A stretch of 64,000 bases of DNA from Candidatus Flavonifractor merdavium (GTDB taxonomy: Bacteria; Bacillota; Clostridia; Oscillospirales; Oscillospiraceae), in assembly GCA_019119335.1 (NCBI GenBank), contig DWXF01000022.1, positions 1-64,000 on the forward strand, given 5' to 3'. The notes under the pieces are model-generated. The model ran no database searches, had not been told where the DNA came from, and saw only the letters and a program-made list of their open reading frames with translations. The position numbers and the translations under genes are program-made. This document shows, one piece after another, positions 27,745 through 36,099 of this stretch. Each line of letters starts with the position of its first letter. Position 1 is the stretch's first letter.

Positions 27745-28050
27745 ATGGCAATGAACTGCAGGGCGGAGCACCGTACCCTGTATGCCGCCATTGACGGAGA
27801 GGTGGATCACCACAGAGCCAGGGAGCTGCTGGCAGAGCTGGACCGGCAGCTGGACCTGGAGCTGCCCCGCAGCGTGACGCTGGATCTGGGCGGGGTCAGC
27901 TTTATGGACAGCTCCGGCATTGCCATCCTGCTCCGGGCCCGCCAGCGGGTGAGCGCCCTGGGAGGCGCGCTGCGGGTGGTCCATGTGCCGGAGCAGGCGG
28001 CCAAAGTGCTGCGGGCGGCCGGCGTGGACAAGCTGATGGATTTGGAATAA
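27745..28050 (+). CDS. spoIIAA: anti-anti-sigma factor SpoIIAA
   Basis: STAS-domain antagonist of SpoIIAB, dephosphorylated by SpoIIE to free sigma-F in the forespore. It is 101 aa from the ATG at 27745 (AGGAGGG upstream; the longer frame would cross the terminator). The phosphorylation motif FMDSSGIAILL has S57 equivalent to the regulatory serine of Bacillus SpoIIAA. It is first gene of spoIIAA-spoIIAB-sigF, direct evidence that the organism belongs to a sporulating lineage. Confidence 0.94.
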   Translation: MAMNCRAEHRTLYAAIDGEVDHHRARELLAELDRQLDLELPRSVTLDLGGVSFMDSSGIAILLRARQRVSALGGALRVVHVPEQAAKVLRAAGVDKLMDLE

Positions 28051-28065
28051 GGGGGAAGATACATA

Positions 28066-28509
28066 ATGAAACCGATCAACGAAGCCGTGGTGAGCTTTCT
28101 CAGCCGGTCGGCCAACGAGGGCTTTGCCCGCACCACCGCGGCCTGCTTTGCCGCCCAGCTGGACCCCACCCTGGATGAGGTGAACGACATCCGCACGGCG
28201 GTGAGCGAGGCGGTGACCAACTGCATCGTCCACGCCTACCCGGACACCCTGGGGCTGGTGACCATGCGTCTGCGGCTGTTTGCCGACAACACTCTGGAGG
28301 TTCAGGTGAAGGACAGGGGGGTGGGCATCCCGGATGTGGACCAGGCCCGCCAGCCCATGTATACCACCGGCGGCGCCGAGCGCAGCGGTATGGGCTTTAC
28401 GATTATGGAGAGTTTTATGGACAAGCTGAAGGTGCGCTCCGTTCCCGGCAAGGGCACCGTGGTAACCATGCGCCGGCGGATCGCCCGCCGGGCGGGGGCC
28501 GCGGGGTGA
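28066..28509 (+). CDS. spoIIAB: anti-sigma F factor / serine kinase SpoIIAB
   Basis: A GHKL-fold serine kinase that binds and holds sigma-F and phosphorylates SpoIIAA. It is 147 aa. The N-box is SEAVTNCIVHAYP, the G1 box DRGVGIPDV and the G2 region GAERSGMGFTIM. It starts 15 nt after spoIIAA and overlaps the sigF GTG start by 4 nt, indicating coupled synthesis of inhibitor and sigma factor. The C-terminus (RRRIARRAGAAG) is slightly longer and more basic than in Bacillus. Confidence 0.95.
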   Translation: MKPINEAVVSFLSRSANEGFARTTAACFAAQLDPTLDEVNDIRTAVSEAVTNCIVHAYPDTLGLVTMRLRLFADNTLEVQVKDRGVGIPDVDQARQPMYTTGGAERSGMGFTIMESFMDKLKVRSVPGKGTVVTMRRRIARRAGAAG

Positions 28510-29216
28510 AGGTAGCCGACACCCCGGAGCTGTTGGAGGAGGCCCGCCGGGGGGATAACGAGGCCTGCACCCGGCTCATTGAGGAGAACGGCGGACTGAT
28601 CTGGTCCATTGTCAAACGCTACTACGGCCGGGGGGTGGAGCCGGAGGACCTGTATCAGCTGGGCTGTCTGGGATTTCTCAAGGCGGTGCGGGGGTTTGAC
28701 CCCGCATTTGGCTGCCAGTTTTCCACCTACGCCGTGCCCAAGATCGCCGGGGAGATCCGGCGCTTCCTCCGGGACGACGGGGCGGTGAAGGTGAGCCGTG
28801 GGCTGAAGGAGCGGGCGGGGAGCATCCGGGCGGCCCGGGAGAAGCTGTCCGCCCGGCTGGGCAGGGAGCCCACCCTGTCCGAGTTGGGGGCGGAGACCGG
28901 CCTGGAGCCGGAGGAGATCGCCGCCGCCGAGGAGGCCAATCTGCCGGTGGCCTCCCTCCAGATGGAGACCGGGGACGGTCTGACCCTGGAGAGCGTGCTG
29001 GGTACCGAGGGCATGGAGGAGGGCATCGTGGAGCGGGAGTCCCTCCGCTCCGCCATCGGCAGTCTGCCCGAGCGGGAGCGGCGGGTGGTTCTGCTGCGCT
29101 ACTACCGGGGCATGACTCAGGAACAGACCGCCCGACTGCTGGGGGTCAGCCAGGTCCAGGTCTCCCGCATTGAGCGGCGCACCATGGAGCGGCTGCGCCG
29201 CAAGCTGGAGGAGTGA
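28506..29216 (+). CDS. sigF: sporulation sigma factor sigma-F
   Basis: First forespore-specific sigma factor, 236 aa from a GTG overlapping the spoIIAB stop. Region 2 is DLYQLGCLGFLKAVRGFDP plus FSTYAVPKIAGEIRRFLRD. Region 3 contains LSARLGREPTLSELGAETGL. Region 4 is LPERERRVVLLRYYRGMTQ with the helix-turn-helix QTARLLGVSQVQVSRIERR. Assignment to sigma-F, not sigma-G or sigma-B, follows from the operon. Confidence 0.95.
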   Translation: MKVADTPELLEEARRGDNEACTRLIEENGGLIWSIVKRYYGRGVEPEDLYQLGCLGFLKAVRGFDPAFGCQFSTYAVPKIAGEIRRFLRDDGAVKVSRGLKERAGSIRAAREKLSARLGREPTLSELGAETGLEPEEIAAAEEANLPVASLQMETGDGLTLESVLGTEGMEEGIVERESLRSAIGSLPERERRVVLLRYYRGMTQEQTARLLGVSQVQVSRIERRTMERLRRKLEE

Positions 29217-29217
29217 A

Positions 29218-29249
29218 GGGAGGGGGCGAGCGTCGGCTCGCCCCCTCCC
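29218..29249 (+). terminator. spoIIA operon terminator
   Basis: A 14-bp perfect GC-rich stem (29218-29231 with 29236-29249), GTCG loop, then CCCTTTTG. Confidence 0.9.
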
Positions 29250-29354
29250 CCTTTTGTAGAAAGTGATGGTTGAATCAACCTGGAGAACATGATAAGCTAT
29301 AAAGGAATGTGTGTACGCTCCGGCAAGAGCGGGAATAAAGGAAGTGTACGGTGC

Positions 29355-30809
29355 ATGAGAGCGGACAGCCTTTCTGTCTGGCTGGGCAGGGCAATGCTGG
29401 CGATTTTCCTGGCGGTGTGCGCCGCGGCGCTTGTTCTGGGGGTTACCCAGGAGAGAGCCTATACGCAGGCCTTCCTGCTGGCGCTGGTGTGCGTGGCCGC
29501 CGCGCTGTGGCTCCTGCGGCCGCTGTGCCGGTTGGCGGCGGAGCTTGGTACATTGCGGATATGGATTGCCCTGACCGCCCTCTGTCTGGCGGTCAAGGGG
29601 GCGTGGGTGCTGCTGGTGCAAGTGCCTATGTCGGGGGATTACGCGGTATTCTGGGGGTATGCTCAGTCCCTGGCCCAGTCGGAGACCATTGACGGGGGCC
29701 GGTATATGGCCCTGTTTCCCCATATTTTCGGATACGCCTCCTTTTTAAGCTGGTTTATCCGGGTGCTGGGGCCTTTGCCTCTGCTGGCCCAGACTCTCAA
29801 TGTGGTCCTGTCGGCGTGCTCCGGCAGCCTGTTGTTTTTGCTGGGGGAGCGTTGGTGGGGCCTGCCCGCCGGGATCTCTGCCTATCTGTTCTGGATCGCC
29901 TGCCCCTCCCAGACCATGTACAACAGCCTGGTACTGTCCGAGCCGCTGTATACCACCCTGATTTTGCTGTTTCTGCTGCTGGCCACCTGCCTGACCCGGT
30001 GGAGCGGCAGGCCCCGTCCCGTGCTGCGGGGCGCGCTGTGGGGGATAGCTGCGGGGCTGCTGCTGCGGTGGATCAACGGCCTGCGGCCCATTGCCGCCAT
30101 TCTGCTTATCGCCAGTTTCCTGTGGGTGCTGCTGCTGCGGAGCGGCAAGCTGAAGGATGGGGGGACGAGACGGCTGTTTCTCCCCTTCCTGGCGGTGATG
30201 ACGGCGGTGTATCTGGTCACCGGCCCCCTGTGGAACGCCCATATCGCCAGGCGGATTGGGGAGGAGCCTTCCACCACGCCCGGATACAGCGTACTGGTGG
30301 GCTTCAATCCTGCCTCCGGCGGCCGGTGGAATCAGCAGGACAGCGATACCCTGTTCGGATACAGCGACCAGCCCGGCGCCACGGCCCAGCAGGCCCAGGC
30401 GGCGGCCATGGAGGACGCCAAAGCCCGTATCACCTCGGGCCAGGTGGACTTTACCGCCCTGTTTCAGCAGAAAATCCGCACCTTTTTGGGCTCAGACGAC
30501 ACCTGCGTGGGGTACAGCTCCGCCGTTCTGCGGCATACCGAGCTGTTTTCCAAGGTCTGCAACGGCTTCTATTACGGTATTGTGCTGCTGTCTCTGGCCG
30601 GCGCCGTCCAGCTGTGGCGGCGGGGGGCGGGATCGGCGGCCCTGCTGGCCCCCCTCTATGTGCTGGGCCTGACCTCGGCACAGATGCTGGTGGAGGTGGC
30701 GGGCCGATATCATTACTCCCTCATTCCCATGCTGGTGCTGGTGGCCCAGGCCGGCCTGTGGGATACCGGAACGAGCCAGGCGGCGCGTCCGCGCCGGAAA
30801 CACCAATGA
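29355..30809 (+). CDS. polytopic membrane glycosyltransferase (GT-C type)
   Basis: A 484-aa membrane protein with about eleven helices, from the ATG at 29355 (GGAAG about 11 nt upstream; an ATG at 29289 is possible). The first periplasmic-type loop has PMSGDYAVFWGYAQSLAQ, with the acidic pair expected for GT-C enzymes that use a polyprenyl-linked sugar donor. It is followed by gtrB- and gtrA-type genes, so it likely transfers the sugar that GtrB loads and GtrA flips. The acceptor (teichoic acid, polysaccharide or protein) is unknown. Confidence 0.75.
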   Translation: MRADSLSVWLGRAMLAIFLAVCAAALVLGVTQERAYTQAFLLALVCVAAALWLLRPLCRLAAELGTLRIWIALTALCLAVKGAWVLLVQVPMSGDYAVFWGYAQSLAQSETIDGGRYMALFPHIFGYASFLSWFIRVLGPLPLLAQTLNVVLSACSGSLLFLLGERWWGLPAGISAYLFWIACPSQTMYNSLVLSEPLYTTLILLFLLLATCLTRWSGRPRPVLRGALWGIAAGLLLRWINGLRPIAAILLIASFLWVLLLRSGKLKDGGTRRLFLPFLAVMTAVYLVTGPLWNAHIARRIGEEPSTTPGYSVLVGFNPASGGRWNQQDSDTLFGYSDQPGATAQQAQAAAMEDAKARITSGQVDFTALFQQKIRTFLGSDDTCVGYSSAVLRHTELFSKVCNGFYYGIVLLSLAGAVQLWRRGAGSAALLAPLYVLGLTSAQMLVEVAGRYHYSLIPMLVLVAQAGLWDTGTSQAARPRRKHQ

Positions 30810-30827
30810 GAAAGAAGGCATGACACG

Positions 30828-31793
30828 ATGGCGGACATTCTTTATATCGTTGTCCCCTGTTACAATGAGGAGGCGGTTCTGCCCGAAACCTCCCGCCGGC
30901 TGAAGGAGAAGCTGGAGGGGCTGATGGCGGCGGGGAAGATCGCCCCGGAGAGCCGGGTGCTCTTTGTCAACGACGGCTCCAAGGATAAAACCTGGGAGAT
31001 CATCTCCCAGCTCCATGAACAGTGTCCCCTGTTCTCCGGCGCGGACCTGACCCGCAACCGGGGGCACCAGAACGCCCTGCTGGCGGGGCTGATGACCGCC
31101 AAGGACCGGTGCGACATGGCCATCTCCATGGACGCCGACCTCCAGGACGACATTGACGCGGTGGACGCCATGGTGGAGCAGTATTACGCCGGGTGCGATA
31201 TTGTGTACGGCGTACGCTCCTCCCGAAAGAAGGACACCTTTTTCAAGCGGTTTACCGCCGAAGGCTTTTATAAGCTGATGAACGCCATGGGGGCGGAGAC
31301 GGTGTTCAACCACGCCGACTACCGCCTCATGTCCAGGCGGGCCCTGGAGGGGCTGGCTCAGTTCAAGGAGGTCAACCTCTTCCTCCGGGGCATCGTGCCC
31401 ATGATCGGCTACCGCACCGCCGCGGTCTCCTATGAGCGGGGGGAGCGGTTTGCCGGCGAGAGCAAGTACCCCCTCAAGAAGATGCTCTCCTTTGCCATGG
31501 AGGGCATCACCTCCCTGTCGGTAAAGCCCATCCGCATGATCACTGGCCTGGGCTTTCTGGTGTTTCTCATCAGCATTGCCATGCTGATTTACTCCATTGT
31601 CCGCTGGGCCATGGGGGAGACCATTCTGGGCTGGGCCAGCCTGATCTGCTCGGTGTGGGCCATCGGCGGCCTGATCCTGCTCTCCCTGGGGGTTATCGGC
31701 GAGTATATCGGCAAGATCTATCTGGAGACCAAGGAGCGGCCCCGGTTCCTGCTCCGGGAGGTATTGGAGGACAGAGATGGCAAAGCTGATTGA
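30828..31793 (+). CDS. GtrB-type polyprenyl-phosphate glycosyltransferase (GT2)
   Basis: A 321-aa enzyme with an N-terminal GT-A domain and two C-terminal helices (about 235-257 and 270-292). Motifs are VVPCYNEEAVLPETS, FVNDGSKDKTW and MDADLQDD, the nucleotide-sugar and metal site. It transfers a hexose, usually glucose, from a nucleotide sugar to undecaprenyl phosphate on the cytoplasmic face. Its end overlaps the next gene by 17 nt, making a coupled GtrB-GtrA pair. Confidence 0.9.
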   Translation: MADILYIVVPCYNEEAVLPETSRRLKEKLEGLMAAGKIAPESRVLFVNDGSKDKTWEIISQLHEQCPLFSGADLTRNRGHQNALLAGLMTAKDRCDMAISMDADLQDDIDAVDAMVEQYYAGCDIVYGVRSSRKKDTFFKRFTAEGFYKLMNAMGAETVFNHADYRLMSRRALEGLAQFKEVNLFLRGIVPMIGYRTAAVSYERGERFAGESKYPLKKMLSFAMEGITSLSVKPIRMITGLGFLVFLISIAMLIYSIVRWAMGETILGWASLICSVWAIGGLILLSLGVIGEYIGKIYLETKERPRFLLREVLEDRDGKAD

Positions 31794-32193
31794 TCAGAGC
31801 ATCCCCAAGTTCCTGCTGGTAGGGGTGCTCAACACCCTGGTGGGCGCGGGGATCATGTTCCTGCTGTACAACGTGGCGGGCTGGGGCTACTGGCCCTCCA
31901 CCGCCGCCAACTATCTGGTGGGCGGCGTGGTGAGCTTTTTCCTCAACAAGTATTTCACCTTCCAGAACAAGGAGCGCAGCTGGTGGCAGGTGGTCAAATT
32001 CGTCATCACCGTGGCGGTGTGCTGGGTGCTGGCCTATGCCATTGCCAAGCCTCTGGTGCTCCAGGTGCTCTCCGGCCAGAGTGTGAAGCTCCAGGAAAAC
32101 GTGGCCATGCTGGCGGGTATGTGCATTTACACCGGCCTGAATTATTTCGGACAGCGGTTCTTTGCCTTTAAGAAGGGGGACAAAAAGGATTAA
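31777..32193 (+). CDS. GtrA-like flippase
   Basis: A 138-aa protein with four helices. FLLVGVLNTLVGAGIMFLLY and NYLVGGVVSFFLNKYFTFQN match the GtrA/PF04138 pattern. It is thought to flip the polyprenyl-phosphate sugar to the outer leaflet for the GT-C enzyme encoded first in the operon. The C-terminus is basic and cytoplasmic (KKGDKKD). Confidence 0.9.
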   Translation: MAKLIDQSIPKFLLVGVLNTLVGAGIMFLLYNVAGWGYWPSTAANYLVGGVVSFFLNKYFTFQNKERSWWQVVKFVITVAVCWVLAYAIAKPLVLQVLSGQSVKLQENVAMLAGMCIYTGLNYFGQRFFAFKKGDKKD

Positions 32194-32291
32194 ATTTGCA
32201 TGAAATCTCCATGACTGCTCTTGCGCGGCGGGGCGGAACGGGGTACAATAAGCCCAGCAAAACCAATGACGAGCCGTAAGGAGGTTATCAT

Positions 32292-32681
32292 ATGGCTTTT
32301 TTTGACGAACTGAAGGACCGGGCCATGGACCTGGGCCGGGCCGGCGTGGCCAAGTCCAAGCAGCTGGCGGAGATCACCAAGCTGAGCCTGAACAATGCCG
32401 GCGAGGAGGACGCCATCCGCAAGGCCTATATTGAGATTGGCAAGCTGTATTACGCCGAGCGGGGCATGGCGGCCGAGCCCGCCTATGTGGCCCTGTGCGA
32501 GCGGATCACCGCCGCCAAGATCAATATTGAGGAGAACAAGAACCGCATTGCCGAGCTCAAGCAGGAGGGCAACATCAGCGACGATGAGGCCGCCAGCTAT
32601 GTGGAGACCAACGTGCCCCCCGAGGAGCCGGTGGGAGGCGAGGCCGCTGCGCCCAGCGAGGAGATTCCCCCTCAGGAATAA
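32292..32681 (+). CDS. small coiled-coil cytoplasmic protein of unknown function
   Basis: A 129-aa charged, helical protein: MAFFDELKDRAMDLG, a heptad-like helix to about residue 90 (ITAAKINIEENKNRIAELKQ), then an acidic Pro/Glu tail. Similar short proteins starting MAFFD and often carrying a C-terminal zinc ribbon are widespread in Clostridia; here no zinc ribbon is present. AAGGAGG lies before the ATG, and the gene has its own terminator. Function unknown. Confidence 0.75.
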   Translation: MAFFDELKDRAMDLGRAGVAKSKQLAEITKLSLNNAGEEDAIRKAYIEIGKLYYAERGMAAEPAYVALCERITAAKINIEENKNRIAELKQEGNISDDEAASYVETNVPPEEPVGGEAAAPSEEIPPQE

Positions 32682-32690
32682 GCAGAAAAA

Positions 32691-32713
32691 AGACCGCTGC
32701 GCCGCAGCGGTCT
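32691..32713. terminator. intrinsic terminator
   Basis: AGACCGCTGC (32691-32700) and GCAGCGGTCT (32704-32713) with a GCC loop, flanked by A6 and T6. It can act on both strands. Confidence 0.9.
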
Positions 32714-32762
32714 TTTTTATTTGGCTCTGTTAGCCCTGAGTGTTGATACGAAAAAATAAAGG

Positions 32763-33041
32763 TTAATTTATCAGCTCATCTAACCTGGATAAAAACTTTT
32801 TTCGATTAAATATGATAAACTTGTAAGCAATACCGTTTTTCATGGCGAACGTGACGGTTGGGAAACATAGTGTCCATCCTGTTTTGATCTTCTCAATACT
32901 GTTGTATGGCATTTCCAGATGGCGATATTTTGTTTCCACCTGCAGTTTATTTGTCCTATATAGCACTTTGTCACGTTTCAGATAGATTGCACCACCAAGG
33001 ATACCCTCATGGAAGAAACTTGCCATAAAAGCATCTTTCAT
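32763..33041 (-). CDS. AT-rich small protein, PH/GRAM-like
   Basis: A 92-aa protein from the ATG at 33041 (AGAGG 6 nt upstream; an earlier ATG at 33068 lacks a good site). Alternating hydrophobic strands (GGAIYLKRDKVLYRTNK, HLEMPYNSIEKIKTGW, VTFAMKNGIAYKFIIF) and a C-terminal helix (KKFLSRLDELIN) fit a bacterial PH/GRAM-type fold. The gene is far more AT-rich than anything around it, suggesting recent acquisition. No partner gene or mobile element is visible next to it. Confidence 0.65.
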   Translation of the reverse strand: MKDAFMASFFHEGILGGAIYLKRDKVLYRTNKLQVETKYRHLEMPYNSIEKIKTGWTLCFPTVTFAMKNGIAYKFIIFNRKKFLSRLDELIN

Positions 33042-33107
33042 ATCTGATCCTCTTTTACATGCTGTCATATATCAACTGCTGTCCCTTGTCAGGGTTTTCA
33101 AAGCCTG

Positions 33108-34262
33108 TTATTTCAGCAGCCTGCCCAGAGGTCCCCGCTTCAGTTCCACCGCCTTCTGGGGACAGAGCTCGTGACAGCAGTAGCAGCGGATGCAAGAGCC
33201 GGGGTGGACTCTGGCCTTGCTGTTTTCCATGGTGATGGCCTTACCGGGGCAGGCGTTTTGACAGATGCCGCAGCCCACGCAGCGGTTGGGGCGGATGCGG
33301 GGCGTCTGGGAGAGAAGTGCCTTGCACAGCTTTTTGGCCGGGGCGGCCAGGGGGCCCAGAAACTCCATCAGATCCCGCCGCACGTTGGCGGGGAACCGGT
33401 AGTCCGGGATGCGCAGCTGTTCCCAGCTGCCCCCCACCAGCTCCACCTCCTCCGCCCGGTTGGGGGTCAGACCCCGTCGCTGGGCGGCCAACAGCAGCGG
33501 ATTGGAGTCCCGGGGCAGGCCCATGAGCTCCGCCGCCGCCACGTCCAGGGCCAGGGGATTTTCCGCCACCAGCAGCAGACCCACCCGCCGGGGGGTGCCG
33601 GAGGCGCCAGGCCCCTCCCCCTCCATGGCCAGAACCCCGTCCATGATGGACAGCCGGGGGGAGAGAAAGTCCGTCAGATCCAGCACCACGTCGGCGAAAT
33701 CCGTCCGGTCCGGGTGGCTGCCGTGAAAGCCCACCTTGGACAGGCCGGGGATGATGCCGAAATTGTTTTTCACCGCTCCGGTCATGCCCATCAGCACGTG
33801 GGTTTTCATCTTGCACAGGTCCAGCACCCCGTCGGCCTCCGCCGCCGGAGCGATCACCTCCGCCTGGCGGAGGGCTTTTCCCCGGGGCAGGGACACCAGC
33901 CGGGTGGATGCGTCATAACACACCTCCGCCCCCGACTGGGCGGCGGCCTGGGCCATGCCCGTTTTCTCGTACAGGTGCCGGAGGGTGGACTCCTTCTGGA
34001 GAGCCCCGCCGGGGCTGTCGGCGATCACCGCCCGCCCGCCGGCCTGGATGACCAGTTTGGCCACCGCCGCCACCACCGCCGGGTGGGTGCAGATTGCAGA
34101 CTCCGGCGGGGCGGGGCGGAGCAGATTGGCCTTCAGCAGGATCCGTTCCCCCGGCCTGACAAAACGGCCCATCCCGCCCATCTGCTCCAGGACGGCCCCC
34201 AGGGCCTCCTCCACCTGGTCATAGTCGGGGCAGGGGACCACATAGACCCGATTTCCCTCCAT
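33108..34262 (-). CDS. DUF362 protein with C-terminal 2[4Fe-4S] ferredoxin domain
   Basis: A 384-aa protein. The DUF362 domain (about 1-300) includes ERILLKANLLRPAPPE, IADSPGGAL and CKMKTHVLMGMTGAVKNNFG. The C-terminal ferredoxin (about 325-375) has CVGCGICQNACP and CIRCYCCHELCP. DUF362 proteins are uncharacterised iron-sulfur proteins of anaerobes, probably redox enzymes. It starts 3 nt after the cdd stop, so the two are co-transcribed, although a shared pathway is not obvious. Confidence 0.88.
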   Translation of the reverse strand: MEGNRVYVVPCPDYDQVEEALGAVLEQMGGMGRFVRPGERILLKANLLRPAPPESAICTHPAVVAAVAKLVIQAGGRAVIADSPGGALQKESTLRHLYEKTGMAQAAAQSGAEVCYDASTRLVSLPRGKALRQAEVIAPAAEADGVLDLCKMKTHVLMGMTGAVKNNFGIIPGLSKVGFHGSHPDRTDFADVVLDLTDFLSPRLSIMDGVLAMEGEGPGASGTPRRVGLLLVAENPLALDVAAAELMGLPRDSNPLLLAAQRRGLTPNRAEEVELVGGSWEQLRIPDYRFPANVRRDLMEFLGPLAAPAKKLCKALLSQTPRIRPNRCVGCGICQNACPGKAITMENSKARVHPGSCIRCYCCHELCPQKAVELKRGPLGRLLK

Positions 34263-34265
34263 GGC

Positions 34266-34661
34266 TCAGTCCATGGACTTGGGTCCGAAGCCGTGGGGCA
34301 GCAGCTCCTTCAGCGACAGCTTCACAAAGCTGTGGTCCTTCCGGGCTACCAGCACGGTGAGGTCGGGCGCGAATTCATACAGCATCTGCCGGCAGGCGCC
34401 GCAGGGCCAGCAGGGGTCGGTGGAGTTGCCCACCACGGCGATGCGGGTAAAATCGTCCCGGTGCCCCTCGCTTACCGCCTTCACCAGGGCGGTGCGCTCG
34501 GCGCAGATGGTGGAGCCGTAGGCGGAGTTTTCCACATTACAGCCGGTGAAGATGGTGCCGTCGGCACACTCCAGCGCCGCCCCCACGGGGAAGTGGGAGT
34601 AGGGCACGTAGGAGCGCTCCAGCATGGTAAAGGCCAGTTCCACCAATTCCTGATCGGTCAT
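34266..34661 (-). CDS. cdd: cytidine deaminase
   Basis: Zinc enzyme converting cytidine or deoxycytidine to uridine or deoxyuridine in pyrimidine salvage. It is 131 aa, the homotetrameric short form. The zinc motif CAE lies in STICAERTALVKA and the second half PCGAC in CWPCGACRQMLYEF. FTGCNVENSAYG is the conserved substrate loop. It is first gene of a cdd-DUF362 pair, with AAGGAGG upstream of the ATG. Confidence 0.96.
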   Translation of the reverse strand: MTDQELVELAFTMLERSYVPYSHFPVGAALECADGTIFTGCNVENSAYGSTICAERTALVKAVSEGHRDDFTRIAVVGNSTDPCWPCGACRQMLYEFAPDLTVLVARKDHSFVKLSLKELLPHGFGPKSMD

Positions 34662-34680
34662 ATTGGCCGCCTCCTTCCAT

Positions 34681-34719
34681 AAAAAAGTGGTACAATGGAT
34701 TGGACATCCATTGTACCAC
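34681..34719 (-). terminator. terminator of the polysaccharide deacetylase gene
   Basis: GTGGTACAATGGA (34687-34699) and TCCATTGTACCAC (34707-34719) form a perfect 13-bp stem with a 7-nt loop, followed on the minus strand by TTTTTT (34681-34686). Confidence 0.9.
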
Positions 34720-34751
34720 AGGGTTGGGTTTTCTGCAATGGGCGTTGGTTG

Positions 34752-36017
34752 TTACCAGCTGGTGCCCAGATTGGGGCGCACATCCAGGTCGATGATCTCC
34801 CGGGCGTCGTAGAACTGCTCGTACCACTTCAGGGCCTTGCCGTTGCGCAGGGTGGTTCCGTCGGGGTGGAGCCGGTCGCAGATGACGGCGGAGATGTCGT
34901 CCTTGATATAGGAGAAGGAATTGATGCCCACGCTGGCGAAGATCCGGAAGCCCTGGCTCTGGAGGTACTGGAACACCGGGCCGGTGGTGTGCCAGTCGTC
35001 CCCGTCGGGGCGGCCGCCGTGGGGATAGAAGAGAATGTTGGTGGGACCCACCAGGCTGCCCACCTCCTCGGCCCAGCGGACGGTGTCCCGCTGCACCGAC
35101 TCCAGGGGCCGGCTGTCCAGCCGGATGTGGCCCCAGGTGTGGGAGCCGAAGGTCCAGCCGGTCTCCTTCAGCCGCTCAATGATGGGTTTTACCGCCTCGA
35201 TTTCCGCCTGGCGCTTGGCGTCGAAGGCGGGGCGGGCGGGGTCGTCGGCGGCGATGTCGATGTCGTTCTGGGTGCGGTAGCCGAAGATGCCCTCATACCC
35301 GGTGAGGGAGTAGATGGCCTTGGCACCGTTGAGGGAGAAGTCGGGGTGCTCCAGCACGAAGTTGTCCAGAATGGGGGTGGCGTCCAGGTCCTGGGTCAGG
35401 GAGACCTCCCCGGTGAAGGGGTCCTTTGTCTCGGCCCAGATCTGTCCGTCCTCTCCCAGCACCAGCTTGGAAGTGAAACCCTCCTCCAGCATGTACTGGT
35501 AGTAGTTCACATCGTCAAAGGAGATCACCAGGGGCTTTTTCCCCTCCGGGAGCATCAGGGTGTTGCGCTGCATCCGGGTGACGCCGTTTTCATCGGTGAC
35601 CTCGCTCCACACGTCGCCCATGTTCACCAGGATATAGCCCTTGTCGTACACGCTCTGCAGGATCTTCTTGAACTCGTCGGCGGTAACCATCCAGTCGTCC
35701 AGGCCCTTCTGCCGGTCGGCGGAGATGGCGCTGGAGAAGGTGTACTCCGGATAGGCGATGACCGGGTGGAAAAACAGATGCTCCACCACCTGGTCAGGGC
35801 CCCAGGCCTGGGTGAGCTGGTCCTCGCTCCAGTAATTGCGCACCGCGTCATAGGGGTCGGGGGTAGGGGTGGGCGTGGGCTCCGGCGTGGGCGTGGCCTC
35901 CGCGGCTGGGGTGTTGTTGGGGCCAACCGTGTCCGAGCCTTTTCCGCAGGCGGCCAGGGGGAGCATCAAAGCGGCCGCCAGAGCCAGCGCGGCCGCGCGC
36001 CGAAACATACCATTCAT
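34752..36017 (-). CDS. lipoprotein polysaccharide deacetylase (NodB fold)
   Basis: A 421-aa lipoprotein with signal peptide ending LAAC (C24) and a Pro/Thr-rich linker to about residue 55. The NodB-type domain shows PLVISFDDVNYYQ (catalytic/metal Asp pair) and GSHTWGH (His-x3-His metal site). It ends with FYPHGGRPD and a C-terminal strand region. It is expected to deacetylate cell-wall or other surface polysaccharide N-acetyl groups. A long insertion between the SFDD and HTWGH motifs (about 120 residues) is larger than usual. Monocistronic. Confidence 0.85.
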   Translation of the reverse strand: MNGMFRRAAALALAAALMLPLAACGKGSDTVGPNNTPAAEATPTPEPTPTPTPDPYDAVRNYWSEDQLTQAWGPDQVVEHLFFHPVIAYPEYTFSSAISADRQKGLDDWMVTADEFKKILQSVYDKGYILVNMGDVWSEVTDENGVTRMQRNTLMLPEGKKPLVISFDDVNYYQYMLEEGFTSKLVLGEDGQIWAETKDPFTGEVSLTQDLDATPILDNFVLEHPDFSLNGAKAIYSLTGYEGIFGYRTQNDIDIAADDPARPAFDAKRQAEIEAVKPIIERLKETGWTFGSHTWGHIRLDSRPLESVQRDTVRWAEEVGSLVGPTNILFYPHGGRPDGDDWHTTGPVFQYLQSQGFRIFASVGINSFSYIKDDISAVICDRLHPDGTTLRNGKALKWYEQFYDAREIIDLDVRPNLGTSW

Positions 36018-36099
36018 AGGGATCGAACCTCCTGTTTCTTTCTAGGCACCATCTTACGACACAGTACGGGAAAAGCAACTACAATTCGATGACAAATCC

